64,000 bases of DNA from Porticoccus sp964395715 (GTDB lineage Bacteria; Pseudomonadota; Gammaproteobacteria; Pseudomonadales; Porticoccaceae). Position 1 is the stretch's first letter; the number at the start of each line of letters is the position of its first letter. The notes under the pieces are model-generated. The model saw nothing but the letters and a program-made list of their open reading frames with translations. It did not search any database and had not been told where the DNA came from. The DNA is taken from assembly GCA_964395715.1 (NCBI GenBank), contig CAYNAU010000002.1, forward strand, positions 310,001 to 374,000, given 5' to 3'. This document shows, piece by piece, positions 26,780 to 34,720 of the stretch. The position numbers and the translations under genes are program-made.

Positions 26780-27745
26780 CTACCTCAACTGCTCCAGCAC
26801 GGTTCCGAGCTCTTCCGGTATTGGGGCCTCGATACAGAGCTTGTGCCCATCTGGCTCCACAAACTGTAATTTCACTGCATGTAAAAACATGCGTTTCAAA
26901 CCTGACTGGCGCAACTGCCGGTTACATTCTTCATCACCATACTTGTCGTCACCGGCTAGCGGACAACCTGCGAATTGACTGTGAACCCGGATTTGATGTG
27001 TTCTACCGGTCTCCAACGTCGCCTCCACCAAGGTGTGGCGATCAAAACGCTGCAATACGGCAAAATGGGTAACAGACGCCTTACCCTCACCATCCACCCT
27101 GACCACCCGCTCACCGGATTTAAGCTCATTTTTGCGAAGGGGCACGTCAATACGCTTCATCCCTTTGGGCCAACGGCCACAAACCAGTGCCTGATAAACT
27201 TTTTTTACCCGCCCCTCTCGCATTTCATCCTGCAAATGCCGAAGCGCGGAACGTTTTTTAGCCACCATAAGGCAACCGGAAGTTTCTCTATCGAGACGAT
27301 GCACCAGCTCCAGGAAGGGCTGCCCAGGACGGGCAGCGCGTAACGACTCGATCAGACCGAGACTCACACCGCTACCTCCATGGACAGCCAGCCCAGCAGG
27401 CTTGTTGATCACCAGCATGTTATCGTCTTCATAAAGGATGCTGCCCTCCAACAACTGCTGCAATCGGGGGCTTGGCCCGGATGGAGCCTCTCGTTCTGCA
27501 ACCCGGATTGGCGGTATTCTTACCTGGTCACCAGCCTGCAGACGATAATCCGCCTTGATTCTGGAGCGATTAACACGCACTTCACCCTTGCGCAAAATCC
27601 GGTATACCCGGGATTTCGGCACCCCTTTCAGATAGGTAAGCAAGAAATTGTCGATACGCTGTCCCGCATGATGCTCAGTGATTTCAAGCATTTGTACGGC
27701 AACGGGTTTGCTATTGGCTTCAGGCATAAAGGGTGACATAGACAT
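26780..27745 (-). CDS. rluC: 23S rRNA pseudouridine(955/2504/2580) synthase
   Basis: RluC converts three uridines of 23S rRNA to pseudouridine. The 321-aa protein has an N-terminal S4 RNA-binding domain (KSRVYRILRKGEVRVN) and the RluA-type catalytic motif HRLDRETSG with Asp152. The ATG at 27745 gives the family length (E. coli 319 aa). Upstream codons in the open frame do not resemble the family. It diverges from rne, the standard gammaproteobacterial arrangement. Confidence 0.94.
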   Translation of the reverse strand: MSMSPFMPEANSKPVAVQMLEITEHHAGQRIDNFLLTYLKGVPKSRVYRILRKGEVRVNRSRIKADYRLQAGDQVRIPPIRVAEREAPSGPSPRLQQLLEGSILYEDDNMLVINKPAGLAVHGGSGVSLGLIESLRAARPGQPFLELVHRLDRETSGCLMVAKKRSALRHLQDEMREGRVKKVYQALVCGRWPKGMKRIDVPLRKNELKSGERVVRVDGEGKASVTHFAVLQRFDRHTLVEATLETGRTHQIRVHSQFAGCPLAGDDKYGDEECNRQLRQSGLKRMFLHAVKLQFVEPDGHKLCIEAPIPEELGTVLEQLR

Positions 27746-27852
27746 GAGGCCCGCTATTCTATCAGCACAGCCAATCGGGCACACCAACATCGGAAAAAAC
27801 CTCAAAACCTACTCAGAATCATAAGATTATGTTCACATTTCATGGACATAAA

Positions 27853-27881
27853 TTGATGACAGTACGCATACCTGTTATATT
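27853..27881 (+). promoter_or_regulatory. Probable rne promoter
   Basis: TTGATG, a 17-base spacer and TATATT lie about 550 bases before the rne start. They imply a start site near 27888 and a leader of about 540 bases, comparable to the long leader known for E. coli rne. Confidence 0.65.
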
Positions 27882-27887
27882 CGCCGT

Positions 27888-28430
27888 TCGTTAATTCCGA
27901 TATCACCGGGCACGCTAGGAAACAAGTGGCCTACCCCGGGTGGGAAACGTTTTACTACCCCGGATTAACGCGGCGCAAGCCCCCTACTTAATTGGATTAA
28001 TTCCGACGGCTGCTGACAGATGATTGCAGCTGTCACTAAGAAACCCGCGCTGATAGCGCAGCAGTAACCGAACAAAGAAACTTGAACGTAAGTTCTGTTC
28101 AAAAGGTAGCGCAAGACAAGCTGTCGCATCCCTGCCCGACACACAAAGGAGGCACGGATAAGTAGAACGACAGCTCGAGACTTGATTGAAGACGGTCTTG
28201 CCTGCCCTGGACATTTAGCGACAAAACGATCAGAACCAACCCTTGAAGGCAACCCCGGACAGATTTAGTGGCTGATATAGGCAATAATTTTAAAATCAAT
28301 AGGTTATGCAACTAAATTAATTAGTTATTTAACTGGTTACGATACCTTTTGCCTAGTTTTTGTACGTGTGCTGTTCTTGTTTCAGCGGTACTCCTGTTGC
28401 TTGTGATGCGCAAGACATTAGGAAAACTGA
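27888..28430 (+). promoter_or_regulatory. Long structured 5' leader of rne
   Basis: This 540-base stretch has no convincing gene. It contains several perfect short stems: TGACAG/CTGTCA at 28014-28035, GCGCT-gat-AGCGC at 28047-28059 and TTGAAC/GTTCAA at 28082-28102, then a very AT-rich stretch at 28285-28350. In E. coli the rne leader lets RNase E cleave its own message and so set its own level. The same role is inferred here from position and stems only. I do not recognise the E. coli element in sequence. Confidence 0.5.
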
Positions 28431-31400
28431 ATGAAACGTATGCTGATAAACGCCTCCCAGCCTGAAGAGCTTCGGGTGGCGCTGGTCGACGGACAACGTC
28501 TGTATGACCTCGACCTGGAAAACCGCACCAGAGAACAACGCAAGGCCAATATCTACAAAGGCAAAATCACTCGGGTAGAACCCAGTCTTGAAGCCGCTTT
28601 TGTCGATTACGGCGCTGAACGCCACGGCTTCCTTCCCCTGAAAGAAATCTCCCGTGAATACTTCACCAAAAAATCTTCTGAAGTAGAAGGCCGCATCAAA
28701 ATTCAGGATGTGGTCAAGGAAGGCACTGAAGTGGTGGTTCAGGTCGATAAGGAAGAGCGCGGCAATAAAGGTGCAGCCTTAACAACCTTTATCAGCCTGG
28801 CCGGGCGATACATGGTGCTGATGCCCAATAACCCCCGCGCTGGCGGCATATCACGCCGTATTGAGGGTGATGAGCGCTCAGAGCTGAAAGCCGCCATGCG
28901 TGATCTGCAGACCCCACAGGGTATGGGCGTCATTGTGCGCACCGCCGGCATCGGTCGCTCTTCGGAAGAATTGCAGTGGGACCTGGATTACCTGCTACAA
29001 CTGTGGGGAACCATCTGCGAGGAAGCCAACAAGGCCAAGGCTCCCCACTTTCTGTTCCAAGAAAGCAACGTCATTATTCGCGCAGTACGGGATTACCTGC
29101 GTCAGGATGTCGGCGAGGTCATTGTCGACAACCGTGAAGCTTTTGACCTGGCCTCTGCCTTCATCAAACAGGTCATGCCCAATTTTGAAAGCCGGGTGAA
29201 ATTTTACGAAGATCCCCTCCCCCTGTTTAACCGCTACCAGATTGAAAATCAGATCGAGACCGCCTTTGAGCGGGAAGTGAAGCTACCGTCAGGCGGTTCG
29301 ATTGTTATCGATGTAACTGAAGCACTGGTATCCATCGACATCAACTCCTCCAGAGCAACCCGGGGTGGTGATATCGAAGAAACCGCCTTAAGAACTAACC
29401 TCGAAGCCGCCGATGAAGTCGCCAGGCAGCTGCGCCTGAGAGACATGGGCGGACTGGTCGTGATCGATTTTATTGACATGACTTCCACCAAAAATCAGCG
29501 GGAAGTGGAAAATCGCATGCGCGATGCCCTGGAACTGGACCGCGCACGAGTTCAGGTAGGACGTATTTCCCGCTTTGGGCTGCTGGAAATGTCTCGCCAA
29601 CGCCTGAGACCATCCCTGGAAGAAACGACCTCCAAACTCTGTCCCCGGTGTCTGGGCCAGGGCACGATTCGTGGCACTCGCTCACTGGCACTGTCGATAC
29701 TGCGCCTGGTGGAAGAAGAGGCACAAAAGGAATTCAGCGCGGAAATCCGTGCTATAACGCCGGTTTCGGTAGCGACGTTCCTGCTTAATGAGAAACGCAA
29801 GGAAATCTTCGAGATTGAAAAACGTCATGGCGCAAAAATTGTGGTGTTGCCCAGCGAGCAACTGGAAACACCTCACTTCGAAGTTCAGCGTATTCGCGAA
29901 CAGGATGGCGTAACCACCGAGTACAGCTATCGACTGGCCAGCGCTCACAACGAAGAGTTGCACAGTCACGAGCAAGAGCTCGTCAAACCTGTCCCCCCGG
30001 CGCTACAACCAGCGGTGAAAACACCGACACCATCGCAACCTGCGCCCATGCCAACAGAGAAACCTGTAGACAGCCGCAAGCCACAAAGCAAAGAAAAACC
30101 GGGACTATTGAAGCGCCTGATTGCCCTTTTGTTTGGCAGTGAAGAGCAAAAAACGCCTGCCAAGAAAACCAGTCAATCCCGCCGTGGTCGTGATGGTGGC
30201 CGTGATGACAGAAGACCCCAAGGCCGCAGCCGCCGGCAGGATGATCGCCGCAACGGACGCAGCCGCAATCGTACCAACACCAAGGGCGACCAGCGGGACA
30301 ACCCGCAAAACCGGGAAGAACAAAAGAATCGCCGTGAGCAGCAACCACGGAAATCCCGATCCGAACAGGAAACAGTTACCGAGGCCATAGAGACTTCAGC
30401 CTCCGAAACCGCCACGGACAGCCGCCCTCCTCGCCGCGAAGGCGACAAGCGCCGCAACCCGCGTCAACGCAGACCGAGACGGGATGTGCCTGCAGAGCTG
30501 TTGAGTGCAGCCGGCATTGATAGTCAGGGTTCAGAGGCAGAAACAGCGGCCAATACAGCGCCTTCACCCAGGCCGCAGCCTGAAGCCGGATCTCATGAGA
30601 CTCAGGAGGCACCGACGGAAGTTTTTACCATAGCCAATGTAGATACAGATATTGACGAGGTGCACGCAGATACAACCACTGCTGAAGTGCCTTCGACAAA
30701 TCAAGAACCTGCAGTGAGTGAAGAGCCCTCAGCGATTATTGAAGAGCCCTCAGCGATTATTGAAGAGCCCTCAGCAATTACCGAAGAGCCCTCAGCGATT
30801 ACTGAAGAGCCCTCACTGATTACTGAAGAACCCTCATCCGCTGTCGAAGAGCCTGTAAGTACTGCTGAACAGCCTGACGCTACCCCCTGGCAGTCGTCGG
30901 AGACAGCCGCTGCTCTGGATGACAAGGCCACTACTGATGAATTACAGGCAGAAACAACAACAGACAGCCTTGCAAGCGCTTCAGAAGAAGTTGTTATCAG
31001 TACACCGACAACGGCAGAGACTGAAGCTGCAGATGTTCCTGTAGAAACCGAGGAACAAACCTCCGAAAATGCTGTTTCCGATATGCAAGAAAACCCCGAA
31101 GCGGCATTACCTGTCAGTGTTGAAGAACTACAAACCACCCTTGACACTGCACAGCCCTCAGGTGGCGTCGAAGCCACTGAAGCTAAGGGTGAGTCTGAGC
31201 CTGAACCTCAACCAGCTTCAGAACCGCAACGTGCTGGTAATGATCCCAGAATCCGTCCGCAACCAGTGCAGGCCGTCAAGATTGTCACCGACATCAGTAC
31301 CAAGCCGTCGCCTCAGCCCCTGGACACCTCAAAACCGTCGCCGGTTGCGCTACAGGCCAGCCAGCACCCGAGGGCTGCCAACGACCCAAGGGCCAAATCT

Positions 31401-31484
31401 GCACCGACCCAATCTGAGGATTCTGCCGACGCTGAGAATGTTAATCAGGATGGTGCGCCACATAGTGGTAGTCAGGGCGGTTAA
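28431..31484 (+). CDS. rne: Ribonuclease E
   Basis: RNase E is the main endonuclease of mRNA decay and of rRNA/tRNA processing, and the scaffold of the degradosome. In this 1017-aa protein the catalytic half is canonical: S1 domain at about 35-120, catalytic Asp303 and Asp346, and Zn-link CPRC at 404-407, all at E. coli numbering. The C-terminal half is disordered. It has an amphipathic membrane-targeting segment (GLLKRLIALLFGSEE) near 557-571, an Arg-rich RNA-binding stretch at about 585-635, acidic tandem repeats at 764-805, and two NDPR motifs near the end (AGNDPRIRP, AANDPRAKS). AGGA lies seven bases before the ATG. Confidence 0.97.
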   Translation: MKRMLINASQPEELRVALVDGQRLYDLDLENRTREQRKANIYKGKITRVEPSLEAAFVDYGAERHGFLPLKEISREYFTKKSSEVEGRIKIQDVVKEGTEVVVQVDKEERGNKGAALTTFISLAGRYMVLMPNNPRAGGISRRIEGDERSELKAAMRDLQTPQGMGVIVRTAGIGRSSEELQWDLDYLLQLWGTICEEANKAKAPHFLFQESNVIIRAVRDYLRQDVGEVIVDNREAFDLASAFIKQVMPNFESRVKFYEDPLPLFNRYQIENQIETAFEREVKLPSGGSIVIDVTEALVSIDINSSRATRGGDIEETALRTNLEAADEVARQLRLRDMGGLVVIDFIDMTSTKNQREVENRMRDALELDRARVQVGRISRFGLLEMSRQRLRPSLEETTSKLCPRCLGQGTIRGTRSLALSILRLVEEEAQKEFSAEIRAITPVSVATFLLNEKRKEIFEIEKRHGAKIVVLPSEQLETPHFEVQRIREQDGVTTEYSYRLASAHNEELHSHEQELVKPVPPALQPAVKTPTPSQPAPMPTEKPVDSRKPQSKEKPGLLKRLIALLFGSEEQKTPAKKTSQSRRGRDGGRDDRRPQGRSRRQDDRRNGRSRNRTNTKGDQRDNPQNREEQKNRREQQPRKSRSEQETVTEAIETSASETATDSRPPRREGDKRRNPRQRRPRRDVPAELLSAAGIDSQGSEAETAANTAPSPRPQPEAGSHETQEAPTEVFTIANVDTDIDEVHADTTTAEVPSTNQEPAVSEEPSAIIEEPSAIIEEPSAITEEPSAITEEPSLITEEPSSAVEEPVSTAEQPDATPWQSSETAAALDDKATTDELQAETTTDSLASASEEVVISTPTTAETEAADVPVETEEQTSENAVSDMQENPEAALPVSVEELQTTLDTAQPSGGVEATEAKGESEPEPQPASEPQRAGNDPRIRPQPVQAVKIVTDISTKPSPQPLDTSKPSPVALQASQHPRAANDPRAKSAPTQSEDSADAENVNQDGAPHSGSQGG
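30720..30845 (+). repeat. Six 21-bp tandem repeats in the rne scaffold region
   Basis: Units encode EEPSAII, EEPSAII, EEPSAIT, EEPSAIT, EEPSLIT and EEPSSAV (residues 764-805). The first two DNA units are identical. A decayed seventh follows (EEPVSTA). The unit length is a multiple of three, so copy number can change without a frameshift. Confidence 0.93.
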
Positions 31485-31496
31485 CATCAGAAATGT

Positions 31497-31538
31497 CAGT
31501 GGATTCACCCTTGAACAGAGGGTAATCCACTGTATAAT
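31497..31538 (+). promoter_or_regulatory. rne 3' hairpin overlapping the tRNA-Ser promoter
   Basis: CAGTGGATT (31497-31505) pairs exactly with AATCCACTG (31524-31532), with an inner ACCCT/AGGGT stem, 13 bases after the rne stop. The same DNA holds a promoter: TTGAAC at 31511-31516, 16 bases, TATAAT at 31533-31538, followed by a GC-rich discriminator as in stringently controlled tRNA promoters. No T-run follows the hairpin, so it may be a processing or stabilising element rather than a terminator. Confidence 0.55.
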
Positions 31539-31627
31539 CTGCCGCACTTTTCGGGGCGATCCCTTGCGGGTAATCCCAACGTGAACTTCGCTATTTCCTG
31601 AATGCGAAGCCACATTAAAAAGTTACA

Positions 31628-31715
31628 GGAGGGGTGGCTGAGTGGTCGAAAGCACCGGTCTTGAAAACCGGCGTATCGAGAGGTACCCAGGGTTCGAATC
31701 CCTGCCCCTCCGCCA
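31628..31715 (+). tRNA. tRNA-Ser (anticodon UGA)
   Basis: The acceptor arms GGAGGGG and CCCCTCC pair fully, discriminator G and CCA are encoded, and the T arm is CAGGG-TTCGAAT-CCCTG. The anticodon stem ACCGG/CCGGT holds a loop reading CTTGAAA with anticodon TGA, and a long variable arm marks a type II serine tRNA. It reads UCA and other UCN codons. Confidence 0.98.
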
Positions 31716-31722
31716 TATTTTT

Positions 31723-31754
31723 AAAAAACCCTTGTCATACAGGGGTTTTTTTTT
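31723..31754 (+). terminator. Terminator of tRNA-Ser
   Basis: AAAAAACCCTTGT pairs with ACAGGGGTTTTTT (one G-U) around a CAT loop, followed by further T residues. Confidence 0.9.
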
Positions 31755-31810
31755 GAGGATAAATAACGACAGGCAGATAAAATGCCGGCGAGAAAGAAGA
31801 GGTTTGAACA

Positions 31811-32002
31811 ATGGATAGACCACATGTAGAACGTGGAGACTGGATCATGCTGAAAGCATGTGAAGAGCAAGAAAGTGTGGAAGCCCGTGTATACAACGTC
31901 CATGATGACGGCTCCCTGTTCGTTGGGTACCACATGGGCAGCTTTAAAACCATGAAGGCCAAGGCTGTCTGGGCTGATACCTATTGGAAGGTGGTAGGTT
32001 AG
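31811..32002 (+). CDS. Small hypothetical protein, 63 aa
   Basis: I do not recognise this protein. It begins MDRPHVERGDWIMLKACEE and ends KAKAVWADTYWKVVG. A run of alternating hydrophobic residues (ARVYNVHDDGSLFVGYH) suggests a small beta-barrel such as an SH3-like fold. AGAGG lies eight bases before the ATG and a strong terminator follows, so it looks like a single-gene unit just after tRNA-Ser. Overlapping minus-strand frames lack comparable signals. Confidence 0.6.
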   Translation: MDRPHVERGDWIMLKACEEQESVEARVYNVHDDGSLFVGYHMGSFKTMKAKAVWADTYWKVVG

Positions 32003-32050
32003 TTCTTCTCTATCTGGCAACCCGCCTTCAAGCTCAAAATGCCACCCAAT

Positions 32051-32081
32051 AAAAAACACCGCGATAAACGCGGTGTTTTTT
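32051..32081. terminator. Bidirectional terminator between the 63-aa gene and the HA-repeat gene
   Basis: A perfect 13-bp stem (AAAAAACACCGCG with CGCGGTGTTTTTT) around a 5-base loop, with A- and T-runs on both sides, between convergent genes. Confidence 0.92.
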
Positions 32082-32113
32082 ATCTGCCTTACAGACAGGG
32101 ATTACGCGCTGAA

Positions 32114-32848
32114 TTACAGCGAGGATTTCGGGCTGTCGGTATTACCCTTTGGCATCATCACGATCAGGGGACTGCCTTCTTTCGCAGCCCAGGAGAAGCC
32201 GATATCGTTGAGGCGCTGCATTTTATCCTGCGAGAGAAAATTGAAGTGCAGGTCAGCACGTTGCTTGGTTACCCAGGCACCCAGGTCCAGATCACCATCA
32301 ACAATATACTTTTCCGGAACCAGGCAGTCGCCATTTTGAGCTTTGTAGACTTCGAGTTGGCCAAAAGCTCTTTCCCACTCATACTCACGAATGTTCCATA
32401 CAAAATTGAGGGCATCCAGGCGGTGAAACTTATCGCGTGGGTATACACCATCGTAATCACGCTGAGTCGCCACCCAAAGCCATAAAGGGAATTTTTTATC
32501 CTTACCTAGATAGCCTTTTGGAACGATGCAATGGCCGTACTCATCATAGAAGTTCTGTAATGCGGCGAACCCGATTTCCCACCGCAGGTCCTCCATATCC
32601 CAGATAAAATGCAGCTCATCCAGGCGCTGGAATTGTTCGTCGGAAACTTTGCCTTCTGCATAATCCCGGCGAACTTTTTCCACCCAATGCCAGAGAGAGT
32701 GGCCATTTGAAGTCTTGTAACCATGGGGAACCAGGCAATTGTTGTGTTCCTCACGGAAAGCCGCCATTTCGGCGAACCATTCTTCCCACGGCACAGCGTT
32801 CGTTTCTTCCAGTTTGGTATCGTAGTCTTTCAGTTTTACATCATTCAT
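32114..32848 (-). CDS. Stand-alone helicase-associated (HA) repeat protein
   Basis: This 244-aa protein is built of three copies of the HA domain, at about 21-84, 90-152 and 158-220. Each has the pattern Trp, Phe/Leu, Tyr or His, then a C-x-VP motif (NCLVPHGY, HCIVPKGY, DCLVPEKY), a W(V/A) turn, and RL-x-x-L/I-x-F-x-W. In larger proteins these domains flank DEAD/DEAH helicases and probably bind nucleic acid. Here no helicase or nuclease domain is present, in the protein or next door. The function is unknown. It is transcribed alone between terminators and mgtE. Confidence 0.8.
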   Translation of the reverse strand: MNDVKLKDYDTKLEETNAVPWEEWFAEMAAFREEHNNCLVPHGYKTSNGHSLWHWVEKVRRDYAEGKVSDEQFQRLDELHFIWDMEDLRWEIGFAALQNFYDEYGHCIVPKGYLGKDKKFPLWLWVATQRDYDGVYPRDKFHRLDALNFVWNIREYEWERAFGQLEVYKAQNGDCLVPEKYIVDGDLDLGAWVTKQRADLHFNFLSQDKMQRLNDIGFSWAAKEGSPLIVMMPKGNTDSPKSSL

Positions 32849-33028
32849 AGCAGTATTTTTTATCGTAACGTGAAGTGGGGGCTACAGTAATACATAACCA
32901 CCAGTACACTCAAATGAGAAATGAGTCTATTTACTCGATTTTCCGGATTTGGGACCTTTGTTCGACTCAATCGTTGCAAAGGGTACCCAAACCCACCATA
33001 TGTGGCTGATGAATATCGGCGGCGGATT

Positions 33029-34207
33029 CTATAACAAAAGTGCAGTGGCCAGAAACAACATCAGCCCCATACCCAGAATATCGGTAAAAGTGGTGAGGAA
33101 AATACTGCTGGCCATCGCCGGATCCGCACCAAAACGCCGCAAGGTCAGGGGAACTAGCACCCCGAAAATACCACTCCCCGTACAGGCACCTATCATGGCA
33201 ACGAGAATGACAAAGGCCAGCATCATCGGCTGCTCGGCACCACTGACACCTGCATAAAGCCACATGGCAACTGCTGCCACGACACCAACAAACAGACCAT
33301 TCATCGCACCCAGTACAATTTCCTTGCGGAGCAACTTACTCACCGGATAGCCACCAAGTTCTCCGAGGGTGATTCCCCTCAGGGTGATGGCGAGCGCCTG
33401 ACAACCGGTATTACCACTCTGCCCGGCCAATACCGGCAGGAACACTGCCAGCGCGACGATACGTGCAATCGTATCCTCAAACATGCCTACCACAAACGCG
33501 GCAGCAAACGCGGTGATCAGGTTGACCTGAAGCCAGGGATGGCGCATCCGGAAAGCGTCCAGAATGTTGGTTGTCAGCCGTTCTTCCTTGTCCAAGCCCA
33601 CCATGGATCCCGACTGGGCGCTGATCTCTGTTGCAACGTACTCAAACAACTTCCAGCTGAAAACAAGACCGATCAGGCGGTTATTCTCGCCAACGACCGG
33701 GTAGAGACGATAATGGCGCTTCAGCGCCTCATTGACGGCCTCCGACATATCGGTATCGGCAGAAAACGCAAACGGGTTTTCTGTCATGATCTCGCCCAGC
33801 GTTTGTGCCGGGCTAGCCAGCAACAGATCGCGCATTGCAACCACACCCATCAGGTGTGAGCTCTCATCCACCACATAAATATAAGTGATACTGGAAACCT
33901 CCTGAAGATGGACAATGTAGTCCAGTGCACCAGCCACTGTGGTCACCTGGGGTAATACCCCAATTGGGGCCGACATCAGGGCTTCCACTGTGCCCTTAAC
34001 ACCACTGACCAGTTCGGAGGTTTCGGCAATACTCTGGGAGGCTGTTCCCGGCAAATGGGAGGCGATCAACAGCGCTTTTTCCGAGGGGAGTTCTGTCAGT
34101 ATCTGATGGATCGTGTGCTGCGGCTGACCGCCGAGCGCAGAGGCAGCATTGATTGGTTCCATGCTGGCCACTTTGGAATACAACTTTGAATGGGGGCTAC
34201 TATCCAT
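33029..34207 (-). CDS. mgtE: Magnesium transporter MgtE, short N-terminal domain
   Basis: MgtE is a Mg2+ channel gated by its cytosolic domains. The 392-aa protein has an abbreviated N domain (about 1-75), two CBS domains (about 75-195) and a five-helix pore domain (about 225-392). Pore motifs are LPVLAGQSGNTGCQALAITLRG and the terminal-helix aspartate in FLTTFTDILGMGLMLF. The family is usually near 450 aa, and the missing part is the superhelical N domain that senses Mg2+. CBS domains remain, so gating may be altered. No Mg2+ riboswitch is evident in the 159-base upstream gap. Confidence 0.9.
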   Translation of the reverse strand: MDSSPHSKLYSKVASMEPINAASALGGQPQHTIHQILTELPSEKALLIASHLPGTASQSIAETSELVSGVKGTVEALMSAPIGVLPQVTTVAGALDYIVHLQEVSSITYIYVVDESSHLMGVVAMRDLLLASPAQTLGEIMTENPFAFSADTDMSEAVNEALKRHYRLYPVVGENNRLIGLVFSWKLFEYVATEISAQSGSMVGLDKEERLTTNILDAFRMRHPWLQVNLITAFAAAFVVGMFEDTIARIVALAVFLPVLAGQSGNTGCQALAITLRGITLGELGGYPVSKLLRKEIVLGAMNGLFVGVVAAVAMWLYAGVSGAEQPMMLAFVILVAMIGACTGSGIFGVLVPLTLRRFGADPAMASSIFLTTFTDILGMGLMLFLATALLL

Positions 34208-34366
34208 TGCCTACCACCTTTTTTATTCTGGTTAATGATTGTGTCTATCAGCTTAGCAGAGCACTCGGCTGTGAATAATTCCCAATTTCGTTGATTCCAG
34301 CCCGGCATTGTTGTCCGACTTCCCAGATGTACTAGGCTGAGAATACCCCCTTCAACTGGAAGAGTT

Positions 34367-34720
34367 ATGAAATTTCCTACCACCATTGCTCTTCTATCCC
34401 TGCTGGCAGGTTGTGCTACAGGATCATCGCCATCATCCCCGGCTACTGTCAGCCTCTCGGGGAAACACGTTGACACACTAATAGAAACACTGGGGCCTGC
34501 CGATGTGATCGGCCAGTCCAGTTCGGGGACAACATACCAGTGGCAGCGCAGGGAATTGGTGGAAACAGCCTCCTATGGCAATTACAAACGCACTGTTGAG
34601 GGCAGTTGTATTCTTGTGGTCACTACAGACACCACAGGCATGATTATGTCTGTGCGACAGCGAGGCCTCCACAGCGTTTGTATGGGATTTGACAACCAAT
34701 TGTTGTCGAACAGCGACTAG
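34367..34720 (+). CDS. Putative lipoprotein
   Basis: The 117-aa protein has a lipoprotein signal with lipobox LLAGC (Cys at residue 16), so it should be lipid-anchored in the envelope. The mature part resembles short BamE/OmlA-like conserved lipoproteins in outline: an LGPADVIGQSSSGTTYQWQR segment, then a beta-rich tail with two cysteines (EGSCILVV, HSVCMGF) that could form a disulfide. The family is not certain. GAAGAG lies just before the ATG. Its stop overlaps the convergent GNAT-C39 gene by four bases. Confidence 0.75.
   Translation: MKFPTTIALLSLLAGCATGSSPSSPATVSLSGKHVDTLIETLGPADVIGQSSSGTTYQWQRRELVETASYGNYKRTVEGSCILVVTTDTTGMIMSVRQRGLHSVCMGFDNQLLSNSD

Noticed and set aside
30720..30866. 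CRISPR-like array
   Set aside because: The repeats are directly adjacent, without spacers, and in frame within rne.
32951..32987. Hairpin-like CCTTTG/CAAAGG after mgtE
   Set aside because: There is no T-run on the minus strand and the loop is long, so I do not call a terminator.
34208..34366. Possible magnesium riboswitch before mgtE
   Set aside because: Only 159 bases are shared with a divergent gene and no recognisable M-box structure is visible.
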